From NCBI RefSeq assembly GCF_001705435.1, contig NZ_MDEN01000050.1, positions 46,437-110,436 of the forward strand: a DNA stretch of 64,000 nucleotides, written 5' to 3'. Shown piece after piece: positions 50,925-61,046 of the stretch (positions are counted from its first letter, which is position 1; the number at the start of each line of letters is the position of its first letter). A program made the translations under genes and the position numbers. The notes under the pieces were generated by a model. It was not told where the DNA came from. It made no database searches and was given only the letters and a program-made list of their open reading frames with translations. Source of the stretch: Pseudomonas graminis. GTDB taxonomy: Bacteria > Pseudomonadota > Gammaproteobacteria > Pseudomonadales > Pseudomonadaceae.

Positions 50925-51722
50925 GTGCTGATTGCCCACCTTTCCGATCTGCATATCAGGCCGCAAGGCATGCTTTATCAGGGGCTGGTTGATTCGAACA
51001 CGATGTGCGAGCAGGCCATTGCACACCTGAACAGGCTCGTGCCGCGACCCGATGTCGTGATCATCACCGGCGACCTGGTGGATGAGGGGCTACCGCAAGA
51101 GTACGCAATGGCGCGTACATTGCTGGCCGGGATCGAGCCGCCGTTGCTGATGATTCCTGGCAATCATGATGACCGAAACTTAATGCGTAGTACCTTTTCC
51201 CAGCCGTATCTCTCTTCAACGGCAGGCCCGTGGCACTTCGTCGCCGATGACCTCGGGCCGGTACGGATCATTGGCGTGGATGTGACCGTACCGCATGAAC
51301 ACCACGGCGACATGACCGAGGCGGCTGGGGCCTGGCTCGATGCGGCACTGGCCCAGGAGCCGGCGCGTCCGACTCTGATCATGCTGCACCAGCCACCGTT
51401 CCTCAGTGGCATTCCCTATATCGACACGTATGCCTGCCGGAACTCGGAGCGACTGCGCGAGGTGGTGCAGCGCTATCCGGCGATCGAACGTGTGGTGTGC
51501 GGACACATTCACCGCTCGATGCAATTACGTTTTGGCGGCACAGTCCTGTGCACTGCCCCCAGCACAACGACAGCCATCGGGTTGGCCCTGGATCCAGAGG
51601 CAGAAGAGGCGTCGTATGTGGAGCCGCCGGCGTTACTCCTGCATCACTGGAAGGTGGATACGGGTCTGATTACCCACTGGGTGCCAATCGGGACATTCCG
51701 CGGGCCACTGCCGTTTGCATGA
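50925..51722 (+). CDS. Calcineurin-like metallophosphoesterase (CpdA-like phosphodiesterase)
   Basis: A 265-residue enzyme with all metallophosphatase motifs: LSDLHI (D-x-H), VIITGDLVDEG (GDxxD), IPGNHDD (GNHD), LHQPP, and CGHIHRSM (GHxH). The size and the GNHDDR and VVCGHIHR segments match class III cyclic nucleotide phosphodiesterases (CpdA/ICC type), which hydrolyse cAMP or phosphodiesters. AGGGAGAA precedes the GTG at 50925. It stands alone, with 275 bases of empty sequence between it and glsA. Confidence 0.9.
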   Translation: MLIAHLSDLHIRPQGMLYQGLVDSNTMCEQAIAHLNRLVPRPDVVIITGDLVDEGLPQEYAMARTLLAGIEPPLLMIPGNHDDRNLMRSTFSQPYLSSTAGPWHFVADDLGPVRIIGVDVTVPHEHHGDMTEAAGAWLDAALAQEPARPTLIMLHQPPFLSGIPYIDTYACRNSERLREVVQRYPAIERVVCGHIHRSMQLRFGGTVLCTAPSTTTAIGLALDPEAEEASYVEPPALLLHHWKVDTGLITHWVPIGTFRGPLPFA

Positions 51723-51997
51723 CTGCAGGAGTGGGGCGGGAACTGAAGAGGGCTGCTGCCGAGCGGCGCTGCGGCATGCATTCAGTCCCGACACTCGTAT
51801 CTGATGGCAGGGCCGATTTCAGAAAAACGACAGTCCCGCAAAAGCGCTCGGTCAACCAACGGCTGCCAACCTGAAAGCGCCAACCCACCCTCCACAAAAA
51901 AACCAAAATCCTGCCCAATTGTGTGATCCCGCCCCTCCAGCATTCGTCATGAACCCTAACCCCTGCTGCCGTCAGGGGATCACCGCCAGGACCCTCC

Positions 51998-52906
51998 ATG
52001 CAAACGCTGTTGAACGAGATTCTCGACGAAGTGCGTCCCTTGATCGGCCAGGGCAAGGTGGCTGATTACATTCCCGCGCTGGCCGACGTGCCGGCGCAGC
52101 AATTGGGCATTGCCGTTTATGGCAACGATGGCACCTATTATTGCGCGGGCGATGCCCTGGAGCCGTTCTCGGTGCAGAGCATTTCCAAGGTGTTCAGCCT
52201 GGTTCAGGCGATCGGTCATTCTGGCGAAGCCATTTGGGAGCGCCTGGGCCATGAGCCGTCGGGTCAGCCGTTCAACTCGCTGGTGCAGCTTGAGTTCGAG
52301 CGCGGACGCCCGCGTAACCCTTTTATCAATGCCGGGGCTTTGGTGATCTGCGACATCAACCAGTCGCGGTTCGCTGCGCCGACCTTGTCCATGCGCGATT
52401 TCGTACGGCGGCTGTCGGGCAATCCCCAGGTGTTGATCGATGCCCGCGTGGCGGATTCCGAATATCAATTCCGCGCACGCAACGCCGCCATGGCCTACCT
52501 GATGCAGTCATTCGGCAATTTCCATAACGAAGTCGAAACCGTGCTGCGCAGTTATTTCAGCTGCTGCGCGTTGAAGATGAGCTGCCTGGATCTCGCCCGG
52601 GCGTTCTGCTTTCTGGCGAACAACGGGTTCTGCAAACACAGCGGTGAGCAGATCCTCACGCCGCGCCAGACCCAACAAGTGAACTCGATCATGGCCACCA
52701 GCGGGCTGTATGACGAAGCCGGCAATTTCGCCTACCGCGTGGGATTGCCGGGCAAGAGCGGAGTAGGGGGCGGAATCGTCGCGATCGTGCCCGGCCAATT
52801 CACCGTGTGCGTGTGGTCGCCGGAACTGAATGCTGCCGGGAATTCACTCGCCGGCATGGCGGCGTTGGAGTTGCTGAGTTCGCGGATTGGCTGGTCTGTT
52901 TTCTGA
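51998..52906 (+). CDS. glsA: Glutaminase A
   Basis: A 302-residue serine-type glutaminase of the beta-lactamase-like fold, converting glutamine to glutamate and ammonia. The catalytic S-x-x-K is in [12 protein letters not shown], and the family motifs [41 protein letters not shown] and [29 protein letters not shown] are intact. Length equals the family norm. Confidence 0.96.
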   Translation: MQTLLNEILDEVRPLIGQGKVADYIPALADVPAQQLGIAVYGNDGTYYCAGDALEPFSVQSISKVFSLVQAIGHSGEAIWERLGHEPSGQPFNSLVQLEFERGRPRNPFINAGALVICDINQSRFAAPTLSMRDFVRRLSGNPQVLIDARVADSEYQFRARNAAMAYLMQSFGNFHNEVETVLRSYFSCCALKMSCLDLARAFCFLANNGFCKHSGEQILTPRQTQQVNSIMATSGLYDEAGNFAYRVGLPGKSGVGGGIVAIVPGQFTVCVWSPELNAAGNSLAGMAALELLSSRIGWSVF

Positions 52907-53101
52907 CAGGGGTCGTGGTTGTTTGACGTTCGGTGGATCGTTGAAAAAGTTTGACCGGCGGGCGCGTTGGTCGCTTTTCCGAGAAAGCCGAATCGAGCCG
53001 TGTCGAGGGCGAAGGGTTACCCGATACAATGCCGCTTTGGCCCTGTCCAGTTCGAACCAGTCTGCGGGATGTTGATGCCGTGGCGATGTCGGGAGATCCG
53101 T

Positions 53102-56100
53102 GTGACTACTGTTCCAGTCGACCCCAGCGGCGATGAGCGCCTGTCTCATGTGCTGAATGCCAGTGAACGGCTCGTCATGGCAGGATCCGTGGACGAGGTC
53201 GTCGCCGTGCTGCGAGACGTGGCGCGTGCCACGCTCGGCGCGGATGGCATTGCGGTGGTGATTCAGGACGAAGGACGGTGTTCTTACATAGCCGAAGATG
53301 CGGTCTCTGCGCTGTGGCAGGGCCAGACCTTTCCGGCTGACCACTGTGTTTCCGGGTGGGTCATGCACCGCGGCGAGACGGTTGCGATCCGTGACGTCCG
53401 GCTCGATCCACGCATCTCGCAAGACATCTACGCGCCGACCTTTGTGCGTAGCCTTGTTATGGCACCCATCGGTCGGCCTGTGCCGGTCGCGGCGCTGGGC
53501 GCCTATTGGTCGCAGGTCCGCAGTCACGATGACGACACGGTCAAACGCCTGGAAAGTCTGGCGCGGCTGGCAACCATCGCCATCGAGAATGCGCGCCTGA
53601 CCCAGGCCCGCAATCGCGCGGCAGCACTCGGGGCCGCCCAGAACCGTATCCTTGAACTGGCTGTTGAAGAAACACCGCTGAACGCCGCGCTGGACGCGAT
53701 CGTCCGCGAGGTGGAGGCGCTGTCGCCATCCTGTTTTCTGGGCAGCATCCTGCTCCTGAACGAGGAGGGCAGCCAGCTGCAGCATTGCGCCGGGCCCAGC
53801 CTTCCCCTTGCATTTATCGAGGCTGCCGCACACATCACTGTCGGCGCAGGTTCAGGCTCCAGCACAACCGCGACGGTTCCGAACTCGCGGACGGCGGTGC
53901 CCGACATCGTGGACGACCCTCACTGGGCCGAATTCAGGGCGCTTGCCGTCGGACACGGGTTACACGTTTGTGGGGCGATTCCGATCCGTTCGGCGCAGGG
54001 CGCCATGCTCGGCACTTTTGTCATGTATCACACCGAGCGGCGCGAGCCCTTGACGGCGGATATCGAGATCGGCGATTTCGTGGTCAAAACGGTGGGACTG
54101 GTCGTGCACCGTGCGCGCGCTGAGGCCGCCATTCGCAGCAGCGAGGTGCGCTACCGCCAGATAGTCGAAGGCGCCGAGGACTTCGCGATCATCACCTTCG
54201 ATGGGCGGGGGGCCGTCACCGGTTGGAACATCGGCGCCCAGCGCATCGTCGGTTACTGCGCCGATGAAGTCATGGGCCGCGACGGTGATCTCTTCTACAC
54301 CGATTCGGACCAGATCGAACGGGTCTTTCAAGCCGAGCTCGAACTCTCCATGGAGCAGGGGCGCGCCGTCAACGAACGTTGGCACGTCGATAAACACGGC
54401 GCGCGCTTCTGGGGCTCGGGTTTGATGATGCCGCTGGCAACGGATCAGGGCGGCTTCGTGAAAATCTTCCGCGACCGCACGGCCGAGCATCAGGCGGAAG
54501 CGGCGCTGCAAGAGAGCGCGGCGCGTCTGAGCTTTTTTGATGAGCTCGACAACCGCCTTTTCAACATCCGCCGGGCCGAAGACGCGATGCTCGCGGCGAC
54601 CGAGTTGCTCGGGCGCAGGCTCAACGTGTCGCGCTGCGCCTACGCAGATGTCGACATCGACCATGACCGCTTCTGGATTCGCAGCGACTATAATGCGGCT
54701 GGCATTCAGAGCTCGGTCGGCGCCTACAGCCTCGATCTTTTCGGCCCGCGGACGGCGGCTGACATGCGCGAAGGCCGAACCCTGATCGTGCGCGACGCCG
54801 TTGCAGAACTCGGTCCCGGCGAAGGCCTGGAGACCTTCCGCGGGATTGGCATCGACGCGATCATCTGCTGCCCGCTGGTCAAGAATGGCCGGCTGACGGC
54901 CATGATGGCGGTTCATCAAGATCAGCCTCGCGACTGGTTGCCCGCTGAAGTCCTGCTGGTCAGGGAAGTGGTCGAGCGCTGCTGGGCGCATGTCGAGCGT
55001 GTGGGCGCCGAGATGCGGATGCGCGAGAGCGAAGAGCGCCTGCGCCTTGCCGTCGAACACGCCGATATCGGTTTCTGGGACGTGGACATCGTCCACGACG
55101 CGTTGATCTGGCCGCCCAGAACCAAAGCAATGTTCGGCATCCCGGCTGATGTGCGGGTCACGATTCAAGACTTTTATGACGGCTTGCATCCGGAGGACCG
55201 GGACGCGACGATCGAAGCATTCACGGCGGCCAGCGACCCCGAACGCCGCGCGCTGTATGACGTCGACTACCGCACCGTCGGCAGAGACGATGGTGTGATT
55301 CGCTGGGTGGCCGCCAAGGGGCGGGGCGTGTTCGACTCCGCCGGCCGTTGCTTGCGCGTCACCGGCACGGTGGTTGAAGTCACGGCCCGCAAGGATGCCG
55401 AGGAGGGGCTGCGCGAACTCAATGCCACGCTGGAAGTGCGGATTGCCAAAGCCATCGCCGAGCGCGAAGAAGTCCAGGAGGCGTTGCGCCAGAGTCAGAA
55501 GATGGAGGCCATGGGTCAGCTGACCGGCGGCGTCGCCCATGACTTCAACAACCTGCTCACCCCGATCGTCGGCACCCTCGACATGCTCCAGCGCAAAGGC
55601 GTAGGCGGCGAACGTGAGCAGCGGTTGATCTCCGGCGCCGTGCAATCGGCCGATCGCGCCAGGACACTCGTGCAGCGGTTGCTGGCTTTTGCGCGCCGTC
55701 AGCCGCTGCAGCCGGTGTCGGTCGACGTGGCGAAACTGGTGAACGGCATGGGCGATCTCGTCGCCAGCACCACCGGGCCGCAAATCCGGGTCGTCGTCGA
55801 TGCCCCGCCTGATCTGCCCGCCGCCATCGCAGACCCCAATCAGCTTGAGATGGCGCTTCTGAATCTTTCCGTGAACGCGCGGGACGCCATGCTCGAAGGC
55901 GGCACGATGAGGATCTCGGCGAGTGCCGAATGGGTGTGCACCGGCCACCGTTCCAGGCTGCCGACCGGCGACTACCTCTGTCTGTCCGTTGCGGACACCG
56001 GCATTGGCATGGATGCGTCCACGCTCGCCCGGGCGGTGGAACCGTTTTTTTCCACCAAGGGCGTCGGTAAAGGCACGGGGCTTGGGTTGTCGATGGTGCA

Positions 56101-56329
56101 TGGCCTGGCGTCCCAGCTCAACGGCGCGCTGACGATTCAGAGCTCGCCGGGGCTTGGGACGAACGTGGAGCTGTGGCTGCCGCGCAGCAGACCGTGCCGG
56201 CGGCGGCGTTGCGTATCGACGAGGCCCCGGACCGACGCTCCCTGCGCGGGATCGCGCTGCTGGTCGACGATGAAGACCTGGTGCGCGCCAGTACAGCGTA
56301 CATGCTGGCCGATCTGGGTTATCGCGTGA
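53102..56329 (+). CDS. Multi-sensor GAF/PAS histidine kinase, receiver domain out of frame
   Basis: A soluble 1075-residue kinase starting at GTG 53102 (GGGAG 6 bases upstream). Order of domains: GAF (about 20-170), GAF (190-340), PAS (350-460), GAF (475-640), PAS/PAC (655-780), coiled linker, then HisKA with the phospho-acceptor H813 (GGVAHDFNNLLTPI) and HATPase (N box NLSVNARDAM near 920, G boxes DTGIGMD and GKGTGLGLSMVHG). After VELWLP the frame runs into Arg/Cys-rich nonsense (PCRRRRCVSTRPRTDAPC) and stops. The natural continuation, a receiver domain, is in the frame one base back (see 56173). A frameshift or sequencing error seems likelier than a real C-terminus. Signal unknown. Confidence 0.85.
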   Translation: MTTVPVDPSGDERLSHVLNASERLVMAGSVDEVVAVLRDVARATLGADGIAVVIQDEGRCSYIAEDAVSALWQGQTFPADHCVSGWVMHRGETVAIRDVRLDPRISQDIYAPTFVRSLVMAPIGRPVPVAALGAYWSQVRSHDDDTVKRLESLARLATIAIENARLTQARNRAAALGAAQNRILELAVEETPLNAALDAIVREVEALSPSCFLGSILLLNEEGSQLQHCAGPSLPLAFIEAAAHITVGAGSGSSTTATVPNSRTAVPDIVDDPHWAEFRALAVGHGLHVCGAIPIRSAQGAMLGTFVMYHTERREPLTADIEIGDFVVKTVGLVVHRARAEAAIRSSEVRYRQIVEGAEDFAIITFDGRGAVTGWNIGAQRIVGYCADEVMGRDGDLFYTDSDQIERVFQAELELSMEQGRAVNERWHVDKHGARFWGSGLMMPLATDQGGFVKIFRDRTAEHQAEAALQESAARLSFFDELDNRLFNIRRAEDAMLAATELLGRRLNVSRCAYADVDIDHDRFWIRSDYNAAGIQSSVGAYSLDLFGPRTAADMREGRTLIVRDAVAELGPGEGLETFRGIGIDAIICCPLVKNGRLTAMMAVHQDQPRDWLPAEVLLVREVVERCWAHVERVGAEMRMRESEERLRLAVEHADIGFWDVDIVHDALIWPPRTKAMFGIPADVRVTIQDFYDGLHPEDRDATIEAFTAASDPERRALYDVDYRTVGRDDGVIRWVAAKGRGVFDSAGRCLRVTGTVVEVTARKDAEEGLRELNATLEVRIAKAIAEREEVQEALRQSQKMEAMGQLTGGVAHDFNNLLTPIVGTLDMLQRKGVGGEREQRLISGAVQSADRARTLVQRLLAFARRQPLQPVSVDVAKLVNGMGDLVASTTGPQIRVVVDAPPDLPAAIADPNQLEMALLNLSVNARDAMLEGGTMRISASAEWVCTGHRSRLPTGDYLCLSVADTGIGMDASTLARAVEPFFSTKGVGKGTGLGLSMVHGLASQLNGALTIQSSPGLGTNVELWLPRSRPCRRRRCVSTRPRTDAPCAGSRCWSTMKTWCAPVQRTCWPIWVIA

Positions 56330-56595
56330 TCGAAGCCTCGTCCGGCGAAGAAGCCTTGCAGTTGTTGGGCACCGGGCAGCCTGTCGATCTGATCGTCACC
56401 GACCACCTCATGCCGGGCATCAGTGGCACCGACCTGGCCAGACGCGTCCGAAACGCCCGGCCCGGGACGGCGATCCTGCTGGTCTCGGGGTATGCCGAAC
56501 ATGAAGGGCTCGACCCGGATTTGCCGCGCCTGACCAAACCGTTCCGCAAAAGCGAACTGGCGGCGAGTCTTGCTCAGTTGGGAGGGACGGCCTGA
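56173..56595 (+). CDS. Response-regulator receiver domain, probable C-terminus of the preceding kinase
   Basis: A 140-residue receiver frame that overlaps the kinase by 157 bases. Acidic pocket D32/D33 (ALLVDDEDLVRA), phospho-acceptor D77 (LIVTDHLMPG) and K122 (LTKPF) are all present, so the domain should be functional. GTG at 56173 could initiate it, but only GTGGAG two bases upstream might act as a ribosome site. The Ala/Pro/Asp linker before the domain is typical of an interdomain linker. Most likely it was originally part of a hybrid kinase. Confidence 0.8.
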   Translation: MAAAQQTVPAAALRIDEAPDRRSLRGIALLVDDEDLVRASTAYMLADLGYRVIEASSGEEALQLLGTGQPVDLIVTDHLMPGISGTDLARRVRNARPGTAILLVSGYAEHEGLDPDLPRLTKPFRKSELAASLAQLGGTA

Positions 56596-56651
56596 GGCAG
56601 CCAGGTGGCCCGGGTACTTACCAGGCGCGGTAGAGGATCAGGGGACGAAGC

Positions 56652-57212
56652 TCAATGCCGCGACATAACCGCGTTATGAACAGGTAATGCGGCGTGTTCG
56701 GGATGTTGATGCAAGAAATACCCGATCGCTTGGGCCTCGCGGTCCACAACGCAGATGTTCACGCTGGGGCGGGGGACTGTGCACTGACCCAGGGCCAGAA
56801 ATCCGCAGTCCATCACGCCGTAAACTGCAGCCGGCCGTGCGACCTCCGAGCAGTCGTAGACCATCTCGCCGAGGTAGTTGATCTGCCCTTTGGCAACGCT
56901 GAAACGCAGAGATTTGTAGTAGGGTCCCATTACGCCGCGGCGGTTACCCAGGCGGCTTACCTCATAGTCACCGGCGGGTAGCCACGCCGAGTAATCATCC
57001 TTGGGGCCCCACCCGAAGATCTTGTCACTTTTGATATCACGAAACTCCAGATACGTTCCGTATGGACCACCCTCAATCAGCGTGCCAACAACCAGACCGG
57101 CGTTTTGCGCATTGTAAACGGGCGAATTCAACGCCATGTCCTCAGGCAATGATGAACACCCCATCAGTGATGCGGTCAGGCCAAGTGCGAGTATGTGCTG
57201 CGAGCCAAGCAT
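56652..57212 (-). CDS. Lipoprotein of unknown function
   Basis: A 186-residue protein with a type II signal peptide: LALGLTASLMGC, lipobox LMGC with Cys19. Residue +2 is Ser, so outer-membrane sorting is expected. The mature part is beta-rich (YGTYLEFRDIKSDKIFGWGPKDDYSAWLPAGDYEVSRLG) and contains a cluster of cysteines at VYDCSE, VMDCGF, GQCT and NICVV. GGAGA precedes the ATG. It is divergent from the next lipoprotein gene, separated by about 130 bases. Confidence 0.75.
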   Translation of the reverse strand: MLGSQHILALGLTASLMGCSSLPEDMALNSPVYNAQNAGLVVGTLIEGGPYGTYLEFRDIKSDKIFGWGPKDDYSAWLPAGDYEVSRLGNRRGVMGPYYKSLRFSVAKGQINYLGEMVYDCSEVARPAAVYGVMDCGFLALGQCTVPRPSVNICVVDREAQAIGYFLHQHPEHAALPVHNAVMSRH

Positions 57213-57341
57213 TCAGGCAGTTCTCCAGGGTGGCAGTTAAACGTTTCGAACCAGCTATTACCGGCGCGCTGGACGGCGACGACAGCCTTCATTAGCATGA
57301 TGGCCTTTCGCCTATCTGTACATCAAGGACGATCAGTCAAT

Positions 57342-58382
57342 ATGTTCAGTTTTTCCCCACAGCGCCTGCGTGGCGGTGTAACCATTGCCGCACTCTTACT
57401 GGGCGGGTGCAGTTTCAACGGATCCTATCCGGATGCCAGTGAATCTGATTCTGCAAAGCTGCGCTTCATCAGCAGTAACGAAAACTCGACCCTCGATCTG
57501 TTCGACGAAGAGCATTGCGGCGGCCAGACCACCGGAATCCTGAACAATCTGTTCACCGCCAATACCCGGCGCAGGGCGGATATGAGCATTGCTGCTCCCG
57601 ATGACGCCAAGGCTTATCTGGAAGTCCGCTTGCGGCCAGACCACGAACTGTTCGCTCGAGCCAATACCTTGGGCAGCGCCAGCGTGTGCACAGTGGGGTT
57701 CAACTTCACGCCGCAAAGCAGCGGCGAGTACGAAGCAAACTTTCGCCACACAGGTAACACTTGCCAGGTCTCCCTTAGCCGACTGCGCCAGATTGATGGC
57801 AAGGTCATACGCTCGCCAATTGCGCTGACCTACAAAGGTCTGCCCGCCTGCGCCGGCCGCAGTCCGATCTTCCCCAAGTCTGTCGAAGCACCGCCGCAAT
57901 CTCCGGAGCGTGCGGCCCTGATCGCGCGAATCGTTGATGCAAGTGTTATCCCCAAGATGAAGTCTGATAACGACGACGCCTCTTCGTCTAGAGACGCGTT
58001 GATCGGCACAGCGATGGACGAACGCAAGCAACGGCTTGTCTTCAAGCTGCCCGATGTGTACTGGACTGAATATCACCAGAACCTTGAACAGTTCGCCAAA
58101 GATGAAATGGCTATCAAGGCGCGTGCATTAGAGCTCTACAAGGATTACTACACTCGCAGTCTAGGCGTGCTCGAGACCCCTCAAATTGTCGAATTGTCGC
58201 CAGACGGGCCAACAGCCGACCGCAGCAAGGCGATGTCTACCAACAACGCCATGCTGGAGTACTACTACCGAACCTATCGAGAACTGGAAAAGGAAACATT
58301 GAGCGCGCATCAGGCGCGCATGGCGGATCTGGATCAGCGTTTTGATGTGTGCAAGCGGTTCACGGGTTGCTGGCAAAATTAA
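57342..58382 (+). CDS. Lipoprotein of unknown function
   Basis: A 346-residue protein with a lipobox (VTIAALLLGGCSFNG, Cys24, Ser at +2). The mature N-terminal half is beta-rich with three cysteines (EEHCGGQT, ASVCTVGF, GNTCQVSL) and a stretch like a carbohydrate- or ligand-binding sandwich. The C-terminal 150 residues are helical and charged (KDEMAIKARALELYKDYYTRSLG ... YYYRTYRELEKETLSAHQARM), probably coiled coil. The ATG at 57342 gives the proper signal peptide; the open frame from 57195 does not. No family recognised. Confidence 0.75.
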   Translation: MFSFSPQRLRGGVTIAALLLGGCSFNGSYPDASESDSAKLRFISSNENSTLDLFDEEHCGGQTTGILNNLFTANTRRRADMSIAAPDDAKAYLEVRLRPDHELFARANTLGSASVCTVGFNFTPQSSGEYEANFRHTGNTCQVSLSRLRQIDGKVIRSPIALTYKGLPACAGRSPIFPKSVEAPPQSPERAALIARIVDASVIPKMKSDNDDASSSRDALIGTAMDERKQRLVFKLPDVYWTEYHQNLEQFAKDEMAIKARALELYKDYYTRSLGVLETPQIVELSPDGPTADRSKAMSTNNAMLEYYYRTYRELEKETLSAHQARMADLDQRFDVCKRFTGCWQN

Positions 58383-58559
58383 TCGGGCCTGCCGGAAGTA
58401 CGTTCTGCGATTGACCAGTTTGACGAAAGTCGGCCTATTGAATCGTTTCACTTCAGCACTTCCGGCACCGATACGACATCGCCGACAACCGTCCGAAACT
58501 TCAGCACCCCCTCACTTCTCTGCCATCATTCCCTCATCGCTTCAAACTGAGGGCAGGCA

Positions 58560-59195
58560 ATGTCTATCGGACAGCTGAAGATCAACGCCATCCGTCTCGT
58601 CGGCGGGGCTGCGGTGCTGGATTACCTCAATACCTGTGACGGCCGTCGGCCGGGCACGGGGTTGCGGGAGGTCGTCGACAAGCTGGGCAATCTGGAGGAC
58701 ATCGTCCACTGGTTTCACCACGCCGGGCTGATCGACGATCAGGAGCATCAGCACTTCGTCGCGCTGGTACAGGATTCGTTCTGGCACACGATGACGGCAT
58801 TTGGACAGTTAATCGATTTCCGCGAAGCGTTGTATCGGTTGCTGCTGCCCATGGCGCTGGACCACGGGCCTGGCACGTCCAGCCTGGATGCGTTGAATCA
58901 GGCACTGGTGGACACCGCTGGCCAGCGTTTACTGGTGCTGACGCCTGCGGGCGTGATCTGGCGCTGGCGTGTGGGCGATGATCTTGGCTCGATGACGGCC
59001 GGTTTCATCGGTCGTCTCGCGGTGCAGGCAGCAGCGCTGCTGACCACCAGTGATCTGACGCGTCTCAAGGCCTGCGCCACGCCGGATTGCGACTGGCTGT
59101 TTCTCGATACGTCGAAAAACGGCCGCCGTCGCTGGTGCCAGATGAATATTTGCGGCGCCCGGGAAAAGATCAAAAGGGCCACGGCCGAGTCATGA
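58560..59195 (+). CDS. CGNR zinc-finger / ABATE-domain regulator
   Basis: A 211-residue protein. The N-terminal ABATE-like domain (VGGAAVLDYLNTCDGRRPGTGL) is followed by a C-terminal zinc finger reading CATPDCDWLFLDTSKNGRRRWCQMNICGAREK, the CGNR finger with the usual CGNR replaced by CGAR. Such proteins are presumed DNA-binding transcription regulators. AGGGCAGGC precedes the ATG. It stands immediately upstream of the DUF72 operon but about 140 bases away. Confidence 0.85.
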   Translation: MSIGQLKINAIRLVGGAAVLDYLNTCDGRRPGTGLREVVDKLGNLEDIVHWFHHAGLIDDQEHQHFVALVQDSFWHTMTAFGQLIDFREALYRLLLPMALDHGPGTSSLDALNQALVDTAGQRLLVLTPAGVIWRWRVGDDLGSMTAGFIGRLAVQAAALLTTSDLTRLKACATPDCDWLFLDTSKNGRRRWCQMNICGAREKIKRATAES

Positions 59196-59337
59196 GCACT
59201 GGCGTGGGTGCAGCCTGCGGCAATCTGCGCCCTAACACCGGCAAAAAGCCAGGGAACCTGCCACGTTCTCAAGCTTCTTATCTCTAGTTCACAAGCGTCG
59301 GGGCAGGTGCCGCGGCGGGACATGAGAGAGCACAGGC

Positions 59338-60255
59338 ATGGGCGACATTCGTATCGGCATTTCAGGCTGGCGTTACACGCCGTGGCGCGGGGATTTCTAT
59401 CCAGTCGGCCTGACGCAGAAAAACGAGTTGAAATTCGCCTCCAGAGCCGTGAATAGCATCGAAATCAATGGCTCGTTCTATTCGCTGCAGTCTCCCGACC
59501 TGTACGCACGCTGGTACGACGAGGCGCCGAAAGGCTTCGTCTTCAGCGTCAAGGGCCCGCGCTATATCACCCATGTCCGCCGCCTCAAAGAGATCGACGA
59601 GCCCGTCGCCAATTTCTTCGCCTCCGGTATTTTCCAGCTCAAGGAAAAGCTGGGCCCGATCCTCTGGCAGTTTGCGCCCAATTTCACATTCGACCCCGAG
59701 CGCTTCGAACATTTTCTGAAACTGCTGCCCCACGACGGTAAAGCCGCCAAGGCCTGTGCCAGCAAGTGCGCCGAGCGGTTGCAGCAGCCGGGTTATCTGG
59801 ACATTCCGCCCCGCCTGAAGCTGCGGCACGCCGTTGAAATCCGCCATGAAAGCTTTAAGGTGCCGGCCTTTGTCGCGCTGCTGCGCAAGTACAAGGTCGC
59901 GCTGGTGGTCGCGGACACCGCCGGCAAGTGGCCCCACGTCGAAGACCTCGCCACCGACTTCGTCTACGTGCGACTGCATGGCGACAAGGAACTCTATGCC
60001 AGCGGCTATTCCGACGAGGCGATCAACCACTGGGGCGACCGCATCGACGCGTGGCAGCGGGGCGCGCAGCCCATGGATGCTCAACTGATCGTGGACAAAG
60101 CGCCCCGGGCGCGGAAATCCCGCGACGTCTATTGCTACTTCGATAACGACATCAAGGTCCGCGCGCCCTACGACGCGCGCCGGTTGCTTGAGCGTTTCAA
60201 TCTCACTGAAAACCTGGAAGTTGCGCCAGGCGATTTGCATGGAGCCACGTTGTGA
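59338..60255 (+). CDS. DUF72 family protein
   Basis: A 305-residue DUF72 (YecE-like) protein. Recognisable stretches are [19 protein letters not shown] at the N-terminus, [43 protein letters not shown], and [23 protein letters not shown]. The fold is a TIM barrel of uncertain biochemical role. It is the first of four genes with 4-base overlaps (DUF72, phosphatase, ClsB, YbhN), suggesting a membrane-lipid-related operon. Confidence 0.9.
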   Translation: MGDIRIGISGWRYTPWRGDFYPVGLTQKNELKFASRAVNSIEINGSFYSLQSPDLYARWYDEAPKGFVFSVKGPRYITHVRRLKEIDEPVANFFASGIFQLKEKLGPILWQFAPNFTFDPERFEHFLKLLPHDGKAAKACASKCAERLQQPGYLDIPPRLKLRHAVEIRHESFKVPAFVALLRKYKVALVVADTAGKWPHVEDLATDFVYVRLHGDKELYASGYSDEAINHWGDRIDAWQRGAQPMDAQLIVDKAPRARKSRDVYCYFDNDIKVRAPYDARRLLERFNLTENLEVAPGDLHGATL

Positions 60256-61046
60256 CCAGTGCCCTGATCCCCGAAGAATTCCACGGCCGACGACAAAGCG
60301 CGTCGACGTCGGTCACGCTTAATGTGCTGACCATGAACATGCACATGGGCTTCGGTTTCCTCAATAAACGCTTCATCCTGCCCGAGCTGCGCGACGCGGT
60401 GCGTACGGTGTCCGCCGATATCGTGTTCCTGCAGGAAGTCCACGGCGAGCATCAGGACCACGCGCAGAACGTGAAAAACTGGCCGACCACGTCGCAGTAC
60501 GAATTCCTCGCCGACAGCATGTGGAAGGATTTCGCCTACGGCCGCAATGCCGTGTACCCCCATGGTCACCACGGTAATGCACTGCTGTCCAAGTACCCGA
60601 TTATTCGCCACGAAAACCTCGACATTTCCATCCACGGCACCGAAGAGCGCGGCCTGCTCCACTGCGTGCTGGACGTGCCGCATTTCGGCGAGCTGCATGC
60701 GGTGTGCGTGCACCTGGGCCTGAAAGAGGTTCATCGCCAGCAGCAGCTGAAATTGCTCGCTGATCTGGTGGGTCGGTTGCCGTCCGATGCGCCAGTGATT
60801 GTGGCGGGGGATTTTAACGATTGGCGGCAGAAGGCCGATGGCGTGTTGAATCCTGCCGGGCTGCGCGAGGTCTTTGTTGAATCATTTGGGGCGCCGGCGA
60901 AGAGTTTTCCAGCGCGCTTTCCGTTGTTGCGCCTGGACCGTATTTACGTGCGCAACGCGCACATCCGGTCGCCCAGGGTGATGTCCAATCGTCCCTGGTC
61001 GCACCTTTCCGATCATGCGCCGTTGGCGGTGGAGGTAACGCTATGA
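60252..61046 (+). CDS. Endonuclease/exonuclease/phosphatase family protein (YbhP-like)
   Basis: A 264-residue EEP-fold hydrolase starting at GTG 60252, overlapping DUF72 by 4 bases. Motifs: [24 protein letters not shown] (metal-binding Glu), [37 protein letters not shown] (catalytic D and N) and [10 protein letters not shown] (final D-H). In E. coli ybhP-clsB-ybhN form the equivalent cluster, which suggests action on a phospholipid or phosphodiester. Confidence 0.9.
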   Translation: MTSALIPEEFHGRRQSASTSVTLNVLTMNMHMGFGFLNKRFILPELRDAVRTVSADIVFLQEVHGEHQDHAQNVKNWPTTSQYEFLADSMWKDFAYGRNAVYPHGHHGNALLSKYPIIRHENLDISIHGTEERGLLHCVLDVPHFGELHAVCVHLGLKEVHRQQQLKLLADLVGRLPSDAPVIVAGDFNDWRQKADGVLNPAGLREVFVESFGAPAKSFPARFPLLRLDRIYVRNAHIRSPRVMSNRPWSHLSDHAPLAVEVTL

